From Aptenodytes patagonicus (Eukaryota > Chordata > Aves > Sphenisciformes > Spheniscidae), in NCBI RefSeq assembly GCF_965638725.1, contig NC_134949.1:53286151-53350150 (forward strand): a DNA stretch of 64,000 nucleotides, written 5' to 3'. Both the position numbers and the translations under genes were made by a program. Shown piece by piece: positions 12,501 through 24,100 of this stretch; positions within the stretch are counted from its first letter, which is position 1; the number at the start of each line of letters is the position of its first letter. The notes under the pieces were generated by a model. The model saw only the letters and a program-made list of their open reading frames with translations, ran no database searches and was not told where the DNA came from.

Positions 12501-14876
12501 AAATTATTGACAATTTCAAGATTCTAAGAATGCCATATTTCAGACCAAGTCAGACCAATGGTGAAATTGTTTGGGTCCACTGCAGTCTTTCATCACAGCT
12601 AGAAAGTTATGACTATTCTTGTAGTCATCTGGTAGGCATATTCTAGCATCCAGAACTGCATTACACAGGAATACTTATGTTAGTACACAATCTATTTGGG
12701 TTTTGGAGTGTCCTGATATGTCTCTAAAGGCTTTGCTGCATAAACACTTTTTTGAGATTACTCCGAAACAATACATCTCATACACCAAAAGAGGTGTATT
12801 CCACATACAAACTTGATCAATCGTCTTCCTTTTAATTACTGAGTCCTATCCTCTGATTTCTAAGCAGGACATCTCTCAGTTTCTGCTATTCTAAAGTTGA
12901 AATTATTCATTAAAACCAGCCAGCCTCCACTTTTCCTGGTTTGAATTTCCCAGGTTTTTATGGTATCTCTTCAGTACATTTGCTTGGCAATCCCTTTTGA
13001 GGGGAAAAGTGATCAGAATGCAGATTCCCTCCGAGAAGGAGTTTATTCTTATTGGGAGTATCCAATGGATTTAAACCATGCTATGGGAATAGAAATGGCT
13101 AGATTCAGCTATTCAACTTTTATTTCAGAGTGCTTTTTACCTAAACAGAAAATGCAGTTCTGCGTGGGCACTCCTTGTCTGTTTTATTTCACAATTCTTA
13201 GGACATAAATTTTCAAGCCCTGAGATTCCTCCAACAAGTTTTTAAAAGGCTCCATTTATTAGACAGTTCACATGATGTAACATGGAGAGGAAGCTGCCCA
13301 GCTGTGTGGCTGCATTTAGTACTGTATAAACTATACCAGGCATGCTAATAGGGGAAAGCCCCTTAAGTCCCTCCTCCCACTAATCCACCAGGCACTGACA
13401 TACAATGTCACAGTCCCCTTTACCTTGAATTTCTTCAGCTCTTCAGCTGTTGATTTTGCATGGGATGTCTGATCACACATTCCCTTAAGTGATGTAAATT
13501 GATTTTTCTAATAACTTCTAAAACTTCGTTTTAGCTTGATCAAAATCCATTAGCACAGAAAGAGATCACTAAGTCATACAGACTGCACAACAAATCCATT
13601 ACACTGGACAGAAATTGTATAAGGCCAAAAACTATACAGAAAGAAGTCCTGTAACTTAATATGCCGTTTGATGACTTATACATTCTTACTGAAAAGCTCA
13701 TTAAATCCTGTGCTGCAAACTTCACAGGGTGAGGGTACAGACAAAAATTAAATGGAAAATAGAACACAAAGAGTGTTGGATATGTGTGAATGGGCAGCAA
13801 TAAGAGTGTACAAAATAGCTATGAAGAGTCTGGCAAGGAGATGAGGGCCTGACTTACTGCTCACAAAACTTATCTGTCGGCAACTGCTGGTTCTGAGGAC
13901 TCTCCTCATTTCTTTCAGACCACCTGGATCATTGTGGCAACTACAGCTAGGAGGGAACTGCTGGTGCAAGGAGCTGCCTAACAACATTTCATCCTACACT
14001 TAGCACATTCCCCCTACTGACACTTTCCAGATCACTCCATAAACTGCTGAAGGGGCAAGACCATTTCTGTAGCTTTTTAAATTTTCCTCAGTTTGGACCC
14101 CTAACATTTTTCTGTTGGGGTTATAGACCTCTGTACAACAAATCTAAACCCAATGACAACTGGTTTGCTTTTCCTAGCTTCCTTCATGGACTCTGGTTTC
14201 AAAAACCCAGAAGACAACTCTTCTGTATCAGGGCAGTTCTCCAGAAGGTTGTAGTGCTTTGGAGGTGACGCTGAGCAGGTGTCACTCAGTACTCACCTTG
14301 ACTAATCTGAAGCAGATATATTTTTAAGCATGAATATATTTTAAACTAACCAAAAGCTACCTCAAGAAATTACGGAAAGTAATCGCAATATCAAATAGCT
14401 TCCTATTTGTATAAAATATGGTCATCAGCACAGTTGTTTATGTGAAACAGAAAGCTTAACATATTTAATAGAAGGCATCATGTTCAAAATATGGTTCAAC
14501 AAGCAGTTTATACTGAGAGATGCCCTGCTGTAAGAGGCTTGATCTAGTTCAAGACACTGTTACATGGCCAAATTTTAAGTGGCTACTTCAAATTAGAGAT
14601 AGTACCTTGTACCAGTGTTACCCATGAGCACATTGCTGGTATCCTGCATTGCACTGTGTCAAATCCACTGTTTATGGACTCTGGGATGCCAGTGCAGCTG
14701 CACTGTGAGGATGTTTTGTGCAGCCCAGCCTTCTGCCTGGGGGACCAGGCAGTGCCTCCAAGGCAGCACTGCTGCACTTCACAGTTTGCATCTCAGATCT
14801 GCAAAAGGAAACCACGGTCTCAGCATCGCATCTGGGCAACCATAGTGCTAAAAGCAGGGGTAGTTCTACATGGCAG
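6505..14876. other. Intergenic, no gene recognised
   Basis: About 8.4 kb of AT-rich sequence. Open frames here are short, many lack an ATG, and none shows a recognisable domain. It holds A/T runs, a CTCF-like motif near 9606, a purine-rich stretch near 10715-10770 and an imperfect palindrome near 7612-7649. I see no exon, RNA gene or clear transposon. Confidence 0.6.
9606..9619 (+). promoter_or_regulatory. CTCF-like motif
   Basis: The sequence CCACCAGAGGGAGC resembles the CTCF core (CCACCAGGGGGCGC type). It sits in otherwise AT-rich intergenic DNA. Sequence match only. Confidence 0.35.
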
Positions 14877-14999
14877 GAGAAGTACGAGCAGCTGCCATAG
14901 CATGGATCCAACCCAGATCACACTGCCAAGGATGATATCAGCTGTGCTGAACCTCAACATGCCAATAACAATATATGTTCCTTGTCAAGGCAAATAAGT

Positions 15000-15855
15000 A
15001 TCAGCAGGTGACACAGGTGGATGACATCAAATTGAGGGGAGCCACTGATACACTCAAGGGCAGGGCTGTCATTCAGCAGGACTTTGAAAGGCTGGAGGAA
15101 TGGGCCAACATGAATGTCTTCCAGTTCAATGAAGGCAAATGTAAAGTCCTGCACCTTGGATATAATAAACCCGTACAACAGCCAGGAGCTGACTGGGTAA
15201 AGGGCAGCTTTGCAGAAAAGGTCCTGGGGGTCCCAGCGAACAACAAGGATGGGCCTGAGTGAGCAACTGCTCTCATAGCAACAAAAGCTAATCATATACT
15301 GGGCTGCATTAGTAACAACAGAGCCAGCAGATCAAGGGAAATGATTACTGCCCCCACCCCCATCTGGCACTTGTGAGACTGCCTATGGAGTACTGTGCAC
15401 AGTCTGGGGCACTGTGATACAAGAAAAGTATCGACAAACTAGAAGGAGTCCAAGGGAGGGTCACCAAAAGAATAGGGAGCTGGAGCACGTGACAAACAAG
15501 GAGACACTGAGAGAGCTAGGTTTGTTCAGCCTGAAGAAGAGAAGGCTACAGGACAATCTAATTGTTGTCTTCAGCTACCCAGTGGGAGGGAATAGAGAAG
15601 ATGGAGCCAGACTCTCCTTGGAGGTGCACAGCAAGATGACAAAAGGCAACTGATCAAGTTGCAACATGGCAAATTCCAAGTAGATATAAGGGGGGTGGGG
15701 TGGGTGGGTGGTGGAATTTTTCTCAGTGAGGGTGGACAACCTGTTGTGGCAAAGAGATTGTGGAATCTCCCATCCATGATGGTATGCAAAACTCAACTGG
15801 ACAAGTTGCAAGCTGAGCTTCAGCTAAACAATCTGAAGGGGAGGTAACTAGCTTC
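15000..15855 (+). mobile_element. CR1 LINE, truncated 3' part
   Basis: The DNA and its translation match the C-terminal part of CR1 ORF2: a DDIKL(R)G stretch, ERLEEWA, a GKCKVLHLG motif, a later LRELGLFSLKKRR motif and an EDGARLSLEV stretch. Frame changes and small gaps are spread along it, so it is an old 5'-truncated copy, the usual state of CR1 in birds. The 5' edge is approximate, and the terminal CR1 microsatellite is not clear. Confidence 0.85.
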
Positions 15856-17899
15856 CAGTTACCATGATGCACTAGATCCCAGCCCTACTCCTGCTTATGG
15901 TCGTAAAGGGCCTCCTGCAGATGGCTGTTGCTCCAGGGAGCAGGTCTCTAGTGGCTGCTGAACACAAAGCTGGTGCAACGATGAGGAAAGCATGGAACAA
16001 GATTGTTGGGACTGGATACGTGGAATAGTAGTATGCAGACGCTGAGGAGAAGGCAGATGCTTCACAGACTTTGGAACATTGATACTAGTTCCTCGTACCT
16101 GGTCTGCTTTGTGCTTACATGTCTCTGTGGCAAATCAACAGGGAATGCATTTGCTCTGTAACTGCGAGTCATTGCAGCCTTATGATAGTCCATCCACTTC
16201 AAAACAGCACTTCTGCTGCGCTGACTCATACCTCAATGTCTCTTCTTGCTCCCCTTCTTAGACAGCTTTGGATAAGTGTCATCTTGGTTGGGGTACACAA
16301 GGATGTCTTTGAAAGTCTGGCTTCAGAAGTGCATACAGGCTTCACTGAGAAAACACAGGTGGCCATTGTTTTCAGCATAGCAGGACAGTTGGTTACCCCT
16401 TCTTCAGGGTTGTTTAAGAATTGCCATCACCAGCTCAGGTAATAGTAGGTATTTTTAGTAGATACGCTTCCTCTTCCTGCCAAATGGGGAGTGTGAGGAG
16501 GTTGTGCAAGAGCATGAGCTGGCATATTGACTGGCATTTTTGGTTCAGGGTTGCCCTGATTGGAAGAAGGTGTGGAGAACGTACAAGATGGCTGATGCAG
16601 TCAGAAATAGCTGTCCCAGAATGGGAGTGGGTGTGCAGAAGCAGAGCAGTGAGTTGAGGCATGACCAAGGACTCTCATTTCTAAATTAGCAGCTTTCTGA
16701 TAAAAACACACTTAGCGATGTACTCAGCTATTGAAAATGGTGCTTCAAGAGTCTGTCACACTGTAGGCTTTCCCCGTATCTCCAGCAGGTCCAGAACTCC
16801 CAGCCAGATCTGCTTTTGCCCTCATGAACAAAGTGAAGAACACGACAAAAGGTCTACACAATTTGTTGTGAGCCTGGCTCTGGTTTTCTGAAAGTGCTTA
16901 GCAATGCCAAAAATTTGCAAGAGATGTTACGGAGATAGCAGAAGTCCTGTTCTAAGAGAAGACAGCCCAAGGAGAGGTCTGTGCAGGAGCCTGAGGCAAT
17001 ACCAGCTCTGAGGCAGAGAGCAGCAGCTAAGGAAGATCTGACTGCAGCAAGCACCACCACTTACACAAGTGGTCACATCTCAGCTACCTGACCGCAGGGA
17101 TCAAGGAACAGGAGGAACTGAGACGTGACTGGCAAAAAGGTCTAAACTAGCTAAGTGTGAGTGGTCCCACAAAATGCAAACAGGCAATGTTTGATCCACC
17201 AGAAAGTCTCCCAGCTTAAAGTTAACCATCAACATCTTCTGAATAAAATTTGAACCTGCACAGCAGGTTTAGACCAGCCTAGCAATGCTGGTTTTGATCT
17301 TGCTCTGGGAGGTTTAAAGCCTATCACCTGATCACAACCCTACCAGTTCATCTCATTACACTACCTCTAAAGTAATTAAATTACTATGAGACTTCAGTTG
17401 TTATTTTTCACTTGCCAGGACAAAATTTGAATCTGTTGCATCCACTGAGCAACATGTTTACATTCAAATGCTTAAATGAGTAGGCCAATTTTTAGAAATG
17501 CTTCGTTTACAGGTCACTTACGTTTAGATGTCTACGTATAGATTGCTGTTTGTTCTTTAGCTATGCTTGTCTGAAAAAGCTAAGCTGGGGTCTTTTTATC
17601 CAAAGAAATATTAGCAGTAGCAGAGACCATCAAAAGAGAACGCTGGTTGTTCCCATCACTTGTTTATTATATGGCATTAATTCTTCATCTAACAAGCTAG
17701 CAAATTAGCTTCCTGTCTAATGTCACTGAGATACAAACTTACAACTGTGTTACTGCTGACGGAGTCAGTATCATGCCATACGGTCAGTAGGTGTACTTCT
17801 GCCTTTTACTCTCAAATCTCAAAGTAATCGGTTTCCATTTCTCTCGTTCCCTTTTTAGGTAGGTAAGAAGCAGGTGCTCGAGTCCCTTCGCCCCAAGGA
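15856..17899. other. Intergenic, no gene recognised
   Basis: About 2 kb between the CR1 fragment and the CpG island. Short open frames only, none with a recognisable domain. Confidence 0.5.
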
Positions 17900-18518
17900 C
17901 TGCTGACTCCAGAGCTTCTCAGGTTCCCGTAAAAAGAGATTGCCTGCGTGAACGAGATGCAAAAATACAAACGCAAAGACATCCGAGCTGCTGCTTTGCT
18001 CCTCACCGCCTCCAGTCGGGCAGTTTCCCTGCACTGCCATTTTCACGGATCCGTGCACGTAGGTCCCCAGATCGCCCCGCCGCGGGGCGGGAGGGGAGAC
18101 CAGAGCTACGGGTGGGGGCCCACGATCCCTCTCCCTCCGCACGCGATCCCTCTCCTTGCCAGCACGCAAAGTCCTGAAGAATCCAGACAAACACGAGCCA
18201 CGTGGGAGCCTCTCTCCTCCCCCCGCCCTCTCCCCGCCGCCTCCCCGTGCTGGACAAGCTGTAGGACACCCGCAGCGACCGGCACAGCCCCTTCCCCTCG
18301 CCGGGCCCGCAGCACACGGCGCATGGCGTTGGGCTCCTGCCCATCGTGCGCTCTGCTCGCCCCGGCGCTCCTGCCCAGCTGCAGCCTTCCCGAGGTCGGG
18401 GGGGGGCAGGAGGGCGTGGGGGGCTGCGGTGCCCCCCGGGGGCCTCCGGGCAGACCCGGACCGGCGCCACCCCCCTTCCCCGCGGAGCGGCTGCGCAGGG
18501 GCCGAGGCATCCCGCGGC

Positions 18519-18590
18519 TCCTCGTTAGTATAGTGGTGAGTATCCCCGCCTGTCACGCGGGAGACCGGGGTTCGATTCCCCGACGGGGAG
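18519..18590 (+). tRNA. tRNA-Asp(GTC), copy 1
   Basis: A 72-nt cloverleaf with acceptor stem TCCTCGT/ACGGGGA, A box (TAGTATAGTGG), anticodon GTC at 18552-18554, and B box GGTTCGATTCC. No intron. CCA is not encoded, as normal in eukaryotes. A TTTTT Pol III terminator follows at 18609-18613. It reads aspartate codons in cytosolic translation. It is identical over its whole length to copy 2 on the other strand. Confidence 0.97.
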
Positions 18591-18608
18591 AGATGCGCTC
18601 GCGCGCGC

Positions 18609-18613
18609 TTTTT
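18609..18613 (+). terminator. Pol III terminator of tRNA-Asp copy 1
   Basis: A run of five T follows the tRNA 3' end by 18 bp in GC-rich surroundings. A second TTTT follows at 18615-18618. Confidence 0.75.
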
Positions 18614-18674
18614 GTTTTCCCGCCATCCTCGGCGCGAGTAGCGCTCGGGCCGGCCGTTGGCCCCCGGGCGGCAA

Positions 18675-18738
18675 AAGGCGCCGGCCCCAGGCGGCGCGCG
18701 CCCTTCAAGGCGCCGGCCCCAGGCGGCGCGCGCCCTTC
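18675..18738 (+). repeat. 32-bp perfect tandem duplication between the tRNA-Asp genes
   Basis: Two identical 32-bp units (18675-18706 and 18707-18738), starting AAGGCGCCGGCCCCAGG, lie head to tail in the 183-bp spacer between the convergent tRNA-Asp genes. The unit is very GC-rich and could fold. Perfect identity suggests recent origin or conversion. Confidence 0.9.
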
Positions 18739-18755
18739 CGCCCTGCGCGGAGAGG

Positions 18756-18760
18756 AAAAA
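18756..18760 (-). terminator. Pol III terminator of tRNA-Asp copy 2
   Basis: AAAAA on the + strand, i.e. TTTTT on the minus strand, 13 bp past the tRNA 3' end. Confidence 0.75.
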
Positions 18761-18773
18761 CGTTCTGCGCCAT

Positions 18774-18845
18774 CTCCCCGTCGGGGAATCGAACCCCGGT
18801 CTCCCGCGTGACAGGCGGGGATACTCACCACTATACTAACGAGGA
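18774..18845 (-). tRNA. tRNA-Asp(GTC), copy 2
   Basis: The reverse complement gives a 72-nt cloverleaf identical to copy 1, with anticodon GTC at 18810-18812 (minus strand), intact A and B boxes and a TTTTT terminator. It converges on copy 1, so the two genes form 72-bp inverted arms around a 183-bp spacer. Flanking sequences are not alike beyond the tRNA, apart from the short T-run trailers. Confidence 0.97.
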
Positions 18846-19305
18846 ACTGCCTTGGCGCGAGTTTTGGCGGCGCTGCCTTTATGCGCAAAGCCACGCACCG
18901 TGTCGGCGGGCAGCGGCGACGGAGGGGTTCCGGCAGAAGGGCAGGAGGGGCCGTCCCCGAGCGGCGGGATGCGGGACCCACGAGCCTGCCTACGGCGGCA
19001 ATGCTGCGAGAGGCGAGCTCGGCACCACCGGGGGGGGGGGGCGGGAGGCCCTTGCTGCTAGGGGCCAGCAGTGGGTGTGTGGGTGGGGAGAGCTAACGTA
19101 CTTGCGCGGGAAGGCGGGAAACGAAGCAGTGGCGGAGGAGGGGGGGCCGGCGCGGGGGGCGCGGTTTTAATCGGTGCGGTCGCCGTAGCGGCTGAGAAGG
19201 GTCCTCGCCCGCGCCGCCCCAACCGCCCCCGGCCCTCGTCCCTCCGGGGGCGGGGGCCGCCCGTGGTGGGCGAGTTCTAAAGCTCTGCGTGATGGTGCTC
19301 AGCAG

Positions 19306-19377
19306 GACCTCGTGGCGCAACGGTAGCGCGTCTGACTCCAGATCAGAAGGCTGCGTGTTCGAATCACGTCGGGGTCA
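19306..19377 (+). tRNA. tRNA-Trp(CCA)
   Basis: A 72-nt cloverleaf with acceptor GACCTCG/CGGGGTC and discriminator A, A box TGGCGCAACGG, anticodon CCA at 19338-19340, B box GTTCGAATC. No intron. A TTTTT terminator follows at 19383-19387. It decodes UGG. It lies 460 bp from the second tRNA-Asp gene in the same CpG island. Confidence 0.97.
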
Positions 19378-19382
19378 CTTCC

Positions 19383-19387
19383 TTTTT
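19383..19387 (+). terminator. Pol III terminator of tRNA-Trp
   Basis: Five T residues start 6 bp after the tRNA-Trp discriminator base. Confidence 0.8.
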
Positions 19388-20789
19388 AACTTTCTGCTGT
19401 CGGCTTTCACCGCCTTCATCTCGGAGGAAACGGAGGGACGTTAATTCCCCCCCCAAGCTCAGGGTCTCGTCTGTTTTCTTGAGCCTGAGGGGGAAAGCAG
19501 AAGTACGAAACGAGGGCCGTCTGAACAGCGCCAGCGACGAGGCAGCCTGCGGAGAGAAACACAAGAAACGGGTGTTTGGAAAGCATCTGGCTCGCAGATT
19601 TCGACGGCGGCGGCGGTTTGGGGGAAGTGCTGGGGCGAAGCAGTGCCGCGAGGGGACAGCAAACGAGGACGCGGCTTTCCCTCCCCGCCGCTGGCACCGC
19701 AGCTGCCTGCAGCGCGCGCCGCCCCGCGCCGGGGAGGCGGAGGGCGAGAGGGGCCGGGGCCCGCCCGCCTGCGCGGACGGGGCCCGGGGCCCGGGGCCCG
19801 GGGCAGCGCCGCTCCGCCGGCAGCGCGGCGCGGGGTCCTCCGCTGGAGAGGAGCGTGCGCGGGGCTGACCGGGAGTCATGGCGCAGGGTTGCCGCCGCGT
19901 CAGCGTCACCGTAAAGGCCCCGCTGGATAAAACGGACGCGCCTGTGCCTACGGTGTTGGTGTGTACAGGTCTTCCTAATACCACGCTTAAACACAAAAGG
20001 CAAGAACGTGTCAAAGACCTACTCAAGTTTTACAAAGACAGCCCGCTGTGTGGAAATGATGAGAAAAAGTCAGAAGGGTGTATAGAAAGAGTAACTTTAA
20101 GTTTTAAATGGGACAGAGGCCCCCAAAACGGCAGGGAGACCCTGATTTCAGTACAGAAGTCCACACGAAAAGGAGTGGAGGTGAAGGCAGGGGAAGCAAG
20201 CGGCCCGGACGAGCCCAGAGCTGGGACAGGTGCTGCGTTAAGAACCCTGAAGGGAGCAAAACCCTGCTGGGGAGGGAGAGGGGAGCGGGGTGCCAGGGGA
20301 GGTGCTTCAGAGGGTGATGGGTTTAGGCCGTGGAACAGGAGAGTTTTCTCAGAGTAGCCATTTCCACACGCTGAGGTGCCAGAGGCAGAAAGGCACAGTA
20401 CTTAATTTTGATCGAGATACGAGATAGCGAGACCTAGAAGTAATACTTTAGTGATTTGGATGGACTGGAAAGTTTGACACTTAATGAAATTTAATTAGGA
20501 GGGAAACAGAATAGTTTGTCAAGGGCCTGAATTTGAGGGACAGAGAGAAACGTGCCAGAGATACAATTCCAAGTTTGTAAGAGTTGATTATTAGTGTTGT
20601 AAACCATGGCAGAAAATTAAGAGAATGCAGGAGTTTTAGAAACCAGACTCAGCAGAGTCATCAAATTATGTGGGTTTTTTTAAGATACTTTGTTTTTACA
20701 GGCTAGTATTTGTTCCACATACCCTTAAAACTTTTCAAATACAGAAATTCTGCACTTAAGGTAAGTGCTCTGTTCCAGTGCTTTGCTAT

Positions 20790-21115
20790 CCTTACTGTTA
20801 CGAAGTGACTATTTGTAGTTTAACCCTGACGTCTCTTTTGCCATAGCTTAAATCCAGTCCTCATGTTATTGCACTGGAGAACAGGTTATTCCCTTTTTAT
20901 AGGTACTTCTTCCATATTTGAAATTCGTTATGCCTCTCCATAGCTGTTCTAGAGTAATAGACCGCGTTTGCTGGGCCTCTGATTATTTGTATCGCTTGCC
21001 TCTGCAGCCTTTCCAAATGAGCTGCATTTTTAGGTGCCCAGAACTGGTCACAGTATTTCAGCTGACTCAGATTTTACCAGGTCTGAATAGAAGAGGAGGA
21101 CTGCCTCACGTGCTA
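20790..21115 (-). mobile_element. Old CR1/LINE-like fragment
   Basis: The minus strand reads like a decayed CR1-type ORF2 C-terminal region, with a stretch near EYCDQFWAP followed by a LERLQRQA-like motif, comparable to the EYC-QFWAP and LERVQRRA block of CR1. It is much more decayed than the fragment at 15000-15855. Edges are approximate. Confidence 0.55.
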
Positions 21116-24100
21116 TGCTGACTGGACTTCCATTTATGTGGTTAGTCCTTTTTTTTTTTTTTTTCCTGATGCATAATCTGTTAGATGGATGCATTTGTTA
21201 CTGGGTGCATAATCTGTTAGATGTTTCCCTGGTCCCACAAAATATCCTGTGTCTCTGCCTTACATCAGAGGGCTGGATGTAAGAAGTGGTGGCAATCTGC
21301 TTGCGTTCCTGTACCGCTGCCAAAGCAGGTGCGCTGCTCTAAGCGTTCCAGATTGTTGCCAGACAATATCCCTGGCTTGCAGTAAGGGGTTCATCGAACG
21401 ACAACACAGAAGATCTATTAGTAGGGGTCGCAGTTTCCAGGGTGTGGTTTCACACTAATATACCTAACGTAACGTTGAGTGCAGGTTGTCACAAAACAGT
21501 CTCGCTCTGCCCTGTCCGCCCCTGCCTGCGTGTTTCCCCCGTTCCACTTGGATCACGCCTTGCAATTGTGCGGCAGCAGCTGCTGGCTCCACATGCAGAT
21601 CTGGCGGCACAACTACTAGATCCAACACAAGGAAAGTGTCAGGAGTGCATGGCCTGGGACAGGATAGAGAGCAGGATCATCCCTTTCAACAACAACCACA
21701 ACTGCCAATGGTTCGCTTAAATTTTCTGTCAGTTGTTCTTTGGAAGGAGAGCCTACTGTCCCCAAATCAAAATAATCTAGTGACGTTTCAAAACTAAATG
21801 AAAGAATTAAATGCGCCTTAGCTATGTGCAAACTCTCCATCTCAATTTCCCATCGGTAGAATGGGCATAATAATTCTCTTCAATCTCACAGCTGTTTTGT
21901 CAAGTTGAGTCCATTAATTCTGAGGCACTCGACTACACTGATGGGTATTTGTCTCTCACCAGCATTTCTACAGTAGGTGTGCTTCTGTGCTTTTGTTCCT
22001 TTCTAACTTTTAAATACTTCATTTTGTAACCTGGTTAGAGAGTTAAGACTGGTCTCTTAACACAGACTTTTTTTCTTATGAAATTGTTACTAGCTAAATA
22101 TAGACAATAACTTAAATCCACATAAGGTTCAGAAATCTTGGAGCTGAAGTAATAGCTTATATATGGTAAATATAGCTTCTGCACTATCTCTGTCTGTGTA
22201 TGATAAAAATAGATATCCAAATAATTCTTGTTTGGAAACGATTCAGTGTGGGAAACTGCCCTGTAAATTGTCCTTTTCATTTCTGTCAGTGTAGTTAAGT
22301 AGGAGCTGATACTTCTGTTTTCAGTCCTTGTTGGTACAGGCCTTTGTCTATCACAGTGTCAGCAGTAAGTAGTTTTAAAACGGTTACACCACTCAGTTGT
22401 ACACATTTCTTTCCCTGCCTGGGGACGGGGTGGTACAGACGACACAGATACAGCAGCATTCCCCAGCGGGTGCCAGTGAGAGCGCAGTCACCTCGCCTGT
22501 CCCCCTGGTATAACTACACCCGCTGGCAAATCCAGCAGGAGATGCGATTTTTTCTGTAAGAGAATTGCTCTAGAAGTGATATGCCCCGTTATAGTAAGGC
22601 ATGCTTTTTTCTTATCGCTTTGCCATTTCTACTTGGATTATGCTTAAAGACATTTCTGATAAGCTAGAGCTGTTAAAAAGCCACCTAAATTAATCAAGAA
22701 CGTGGAGAAGAAATGGGTAGTTCTAGAAAGTATAGTTACACTGTGCCATAACGATCAGGCAACTGCGTATTTTATTTATAGTAATGCTTTCCAATTTCTG
22801 TTGCCTTTCTGGGAGGGAGTATTATTTTCAATGTGAAACTCACTGTGCGCCAAGACTGAATTGATACTTCATATAGGTTTTTTACATTTCCTTTAGCTAA
22901 GAAGATTTCCGTATCAGCTCAGTCTACGACAAGGACATGTCTGTAGCACTTCCTTAAATGCCTTTGCCATGAATGGATTTATAGCCTTCATAGTTTTACT
23001 TATGAAGTAAATATGTTATGAGGCAAATACTATATGTGAATGCAAATTATACATCTATACTTCATTATGGATTAAATGTTATCCAAACCCTCCGCTGAAT
23101 TTAGGACACTTTTTTGAACACAGATATAGAAAATTCATTTTTTCAGTGTAGCACAACATGAACTACCTGTCTTATTTTTATGGGTGGCATTAGAAGTCAG
23201 GAATCATAAATTTGGGGAACATCAGAGCTAGAAATCTGAGATAATTTAGAAGGCATTCAGTGTTTTCATGTCAAAGAAGACGGTATGACTGAAAATCTCT
23301 TTCTCACGCTTAAGGAAAGCTAACAAATTCCAGACATTTGGGAGGGTCCTACAAAGGAAGGATTTTTGGCTTCTACTTTCAGCATATTTCACATTTTTAG
23401 GCAAGCTTACAGCAGTTTTTCAGCCACTGAAAATGGCCATAGTCTCACACCATTTGCACTTTTTCCCTAAACTTTCCTTTTGTCACCATTTATACTGACA
23501 AGAGGTAAAATGTGACTACCTGTTCCTCAGGTAGAAGCAGGTATTCTGGTCTTTGGAAACCAGAACTTGCTGTTGGGGATAAACATTTAAGTACTGGAAT
23601 GCTTCACAGAAGGCATGGCAAAAAAACAGTTTTGTACTCCAACCTTTAAGACGTAAATCATCTAATAGGCGTATGGACCACCTCATGGGGTTTTTTCCCC
23701 TGTAAAAACATTAGAAAGATCTTTTGAGCTTGTTCATAATGAACTCGTTCCCTTATCCCCTTTGACTGCTGCCTTAGGCTACAAAATGCAAGCTTTCTTT
23801 CCTTCAACCGAAACAATAAAGGTGCAGATCCTCAGCTGTATTAAGGTCTGATTGTGGTGACAGTTGCAGGTTTGCAGGTTCCAGTGTTAATCATTATGTA
23901 TGTGCACATTTTGGCACTTCCTCGTGTTACTTTCCCTGTCTCTACTTTGCCTGGAGAATGCCTGTTGTTCCCAAGGAGCGACAATGAAAAGCGTAGAGCC
24001 AGGGAATAAAGGACAGTTTTGTGCCAAGGATTTTTTATGGACTTTGCTTCCCAGAGAACTCTACTGCTCTGAAACAGGGTGACGCTAAAGTGTTACACGA

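Larger units (their letters stand above)
17900..20000. promoter_or_regulatory. CpG island holding the tRNA cluster
   Basis: The base composition changes sharply to GC- and CpG-rich and returns to AT-rich near 20050. It contains three tRNA genes (18519-19377). Long open frames here on both strands (for example 17948-18811 plus and 18553-18981 minus) read straight through tRNA genes and reflect high GC, not coding. A Pol II promoter for a non-coding RNA is possible but not shown. Confidence 0.7.

Noticed and set aside
17948-18811. 287-codon open frame through the CpG island
   Set aside because: It runs through both tRNA-Asp genes and the 32-bp repeat; long frames are expected by chance at this GC content.
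18553-18981. 142-codon open frame on the minus strand
   Set aside because: It also crosses both tRNA genes; the two frames even share peptide words because the tRNA genes are inverted copies.
19878-20357. 159-codon ATG-led open frame at the edge of the tRNA CpG island
   Set aside because: No recognisable domain; the second half is low-complexity Gly/Arg-rich. Kept only as a hint of a possible transcript, not called as a gene.
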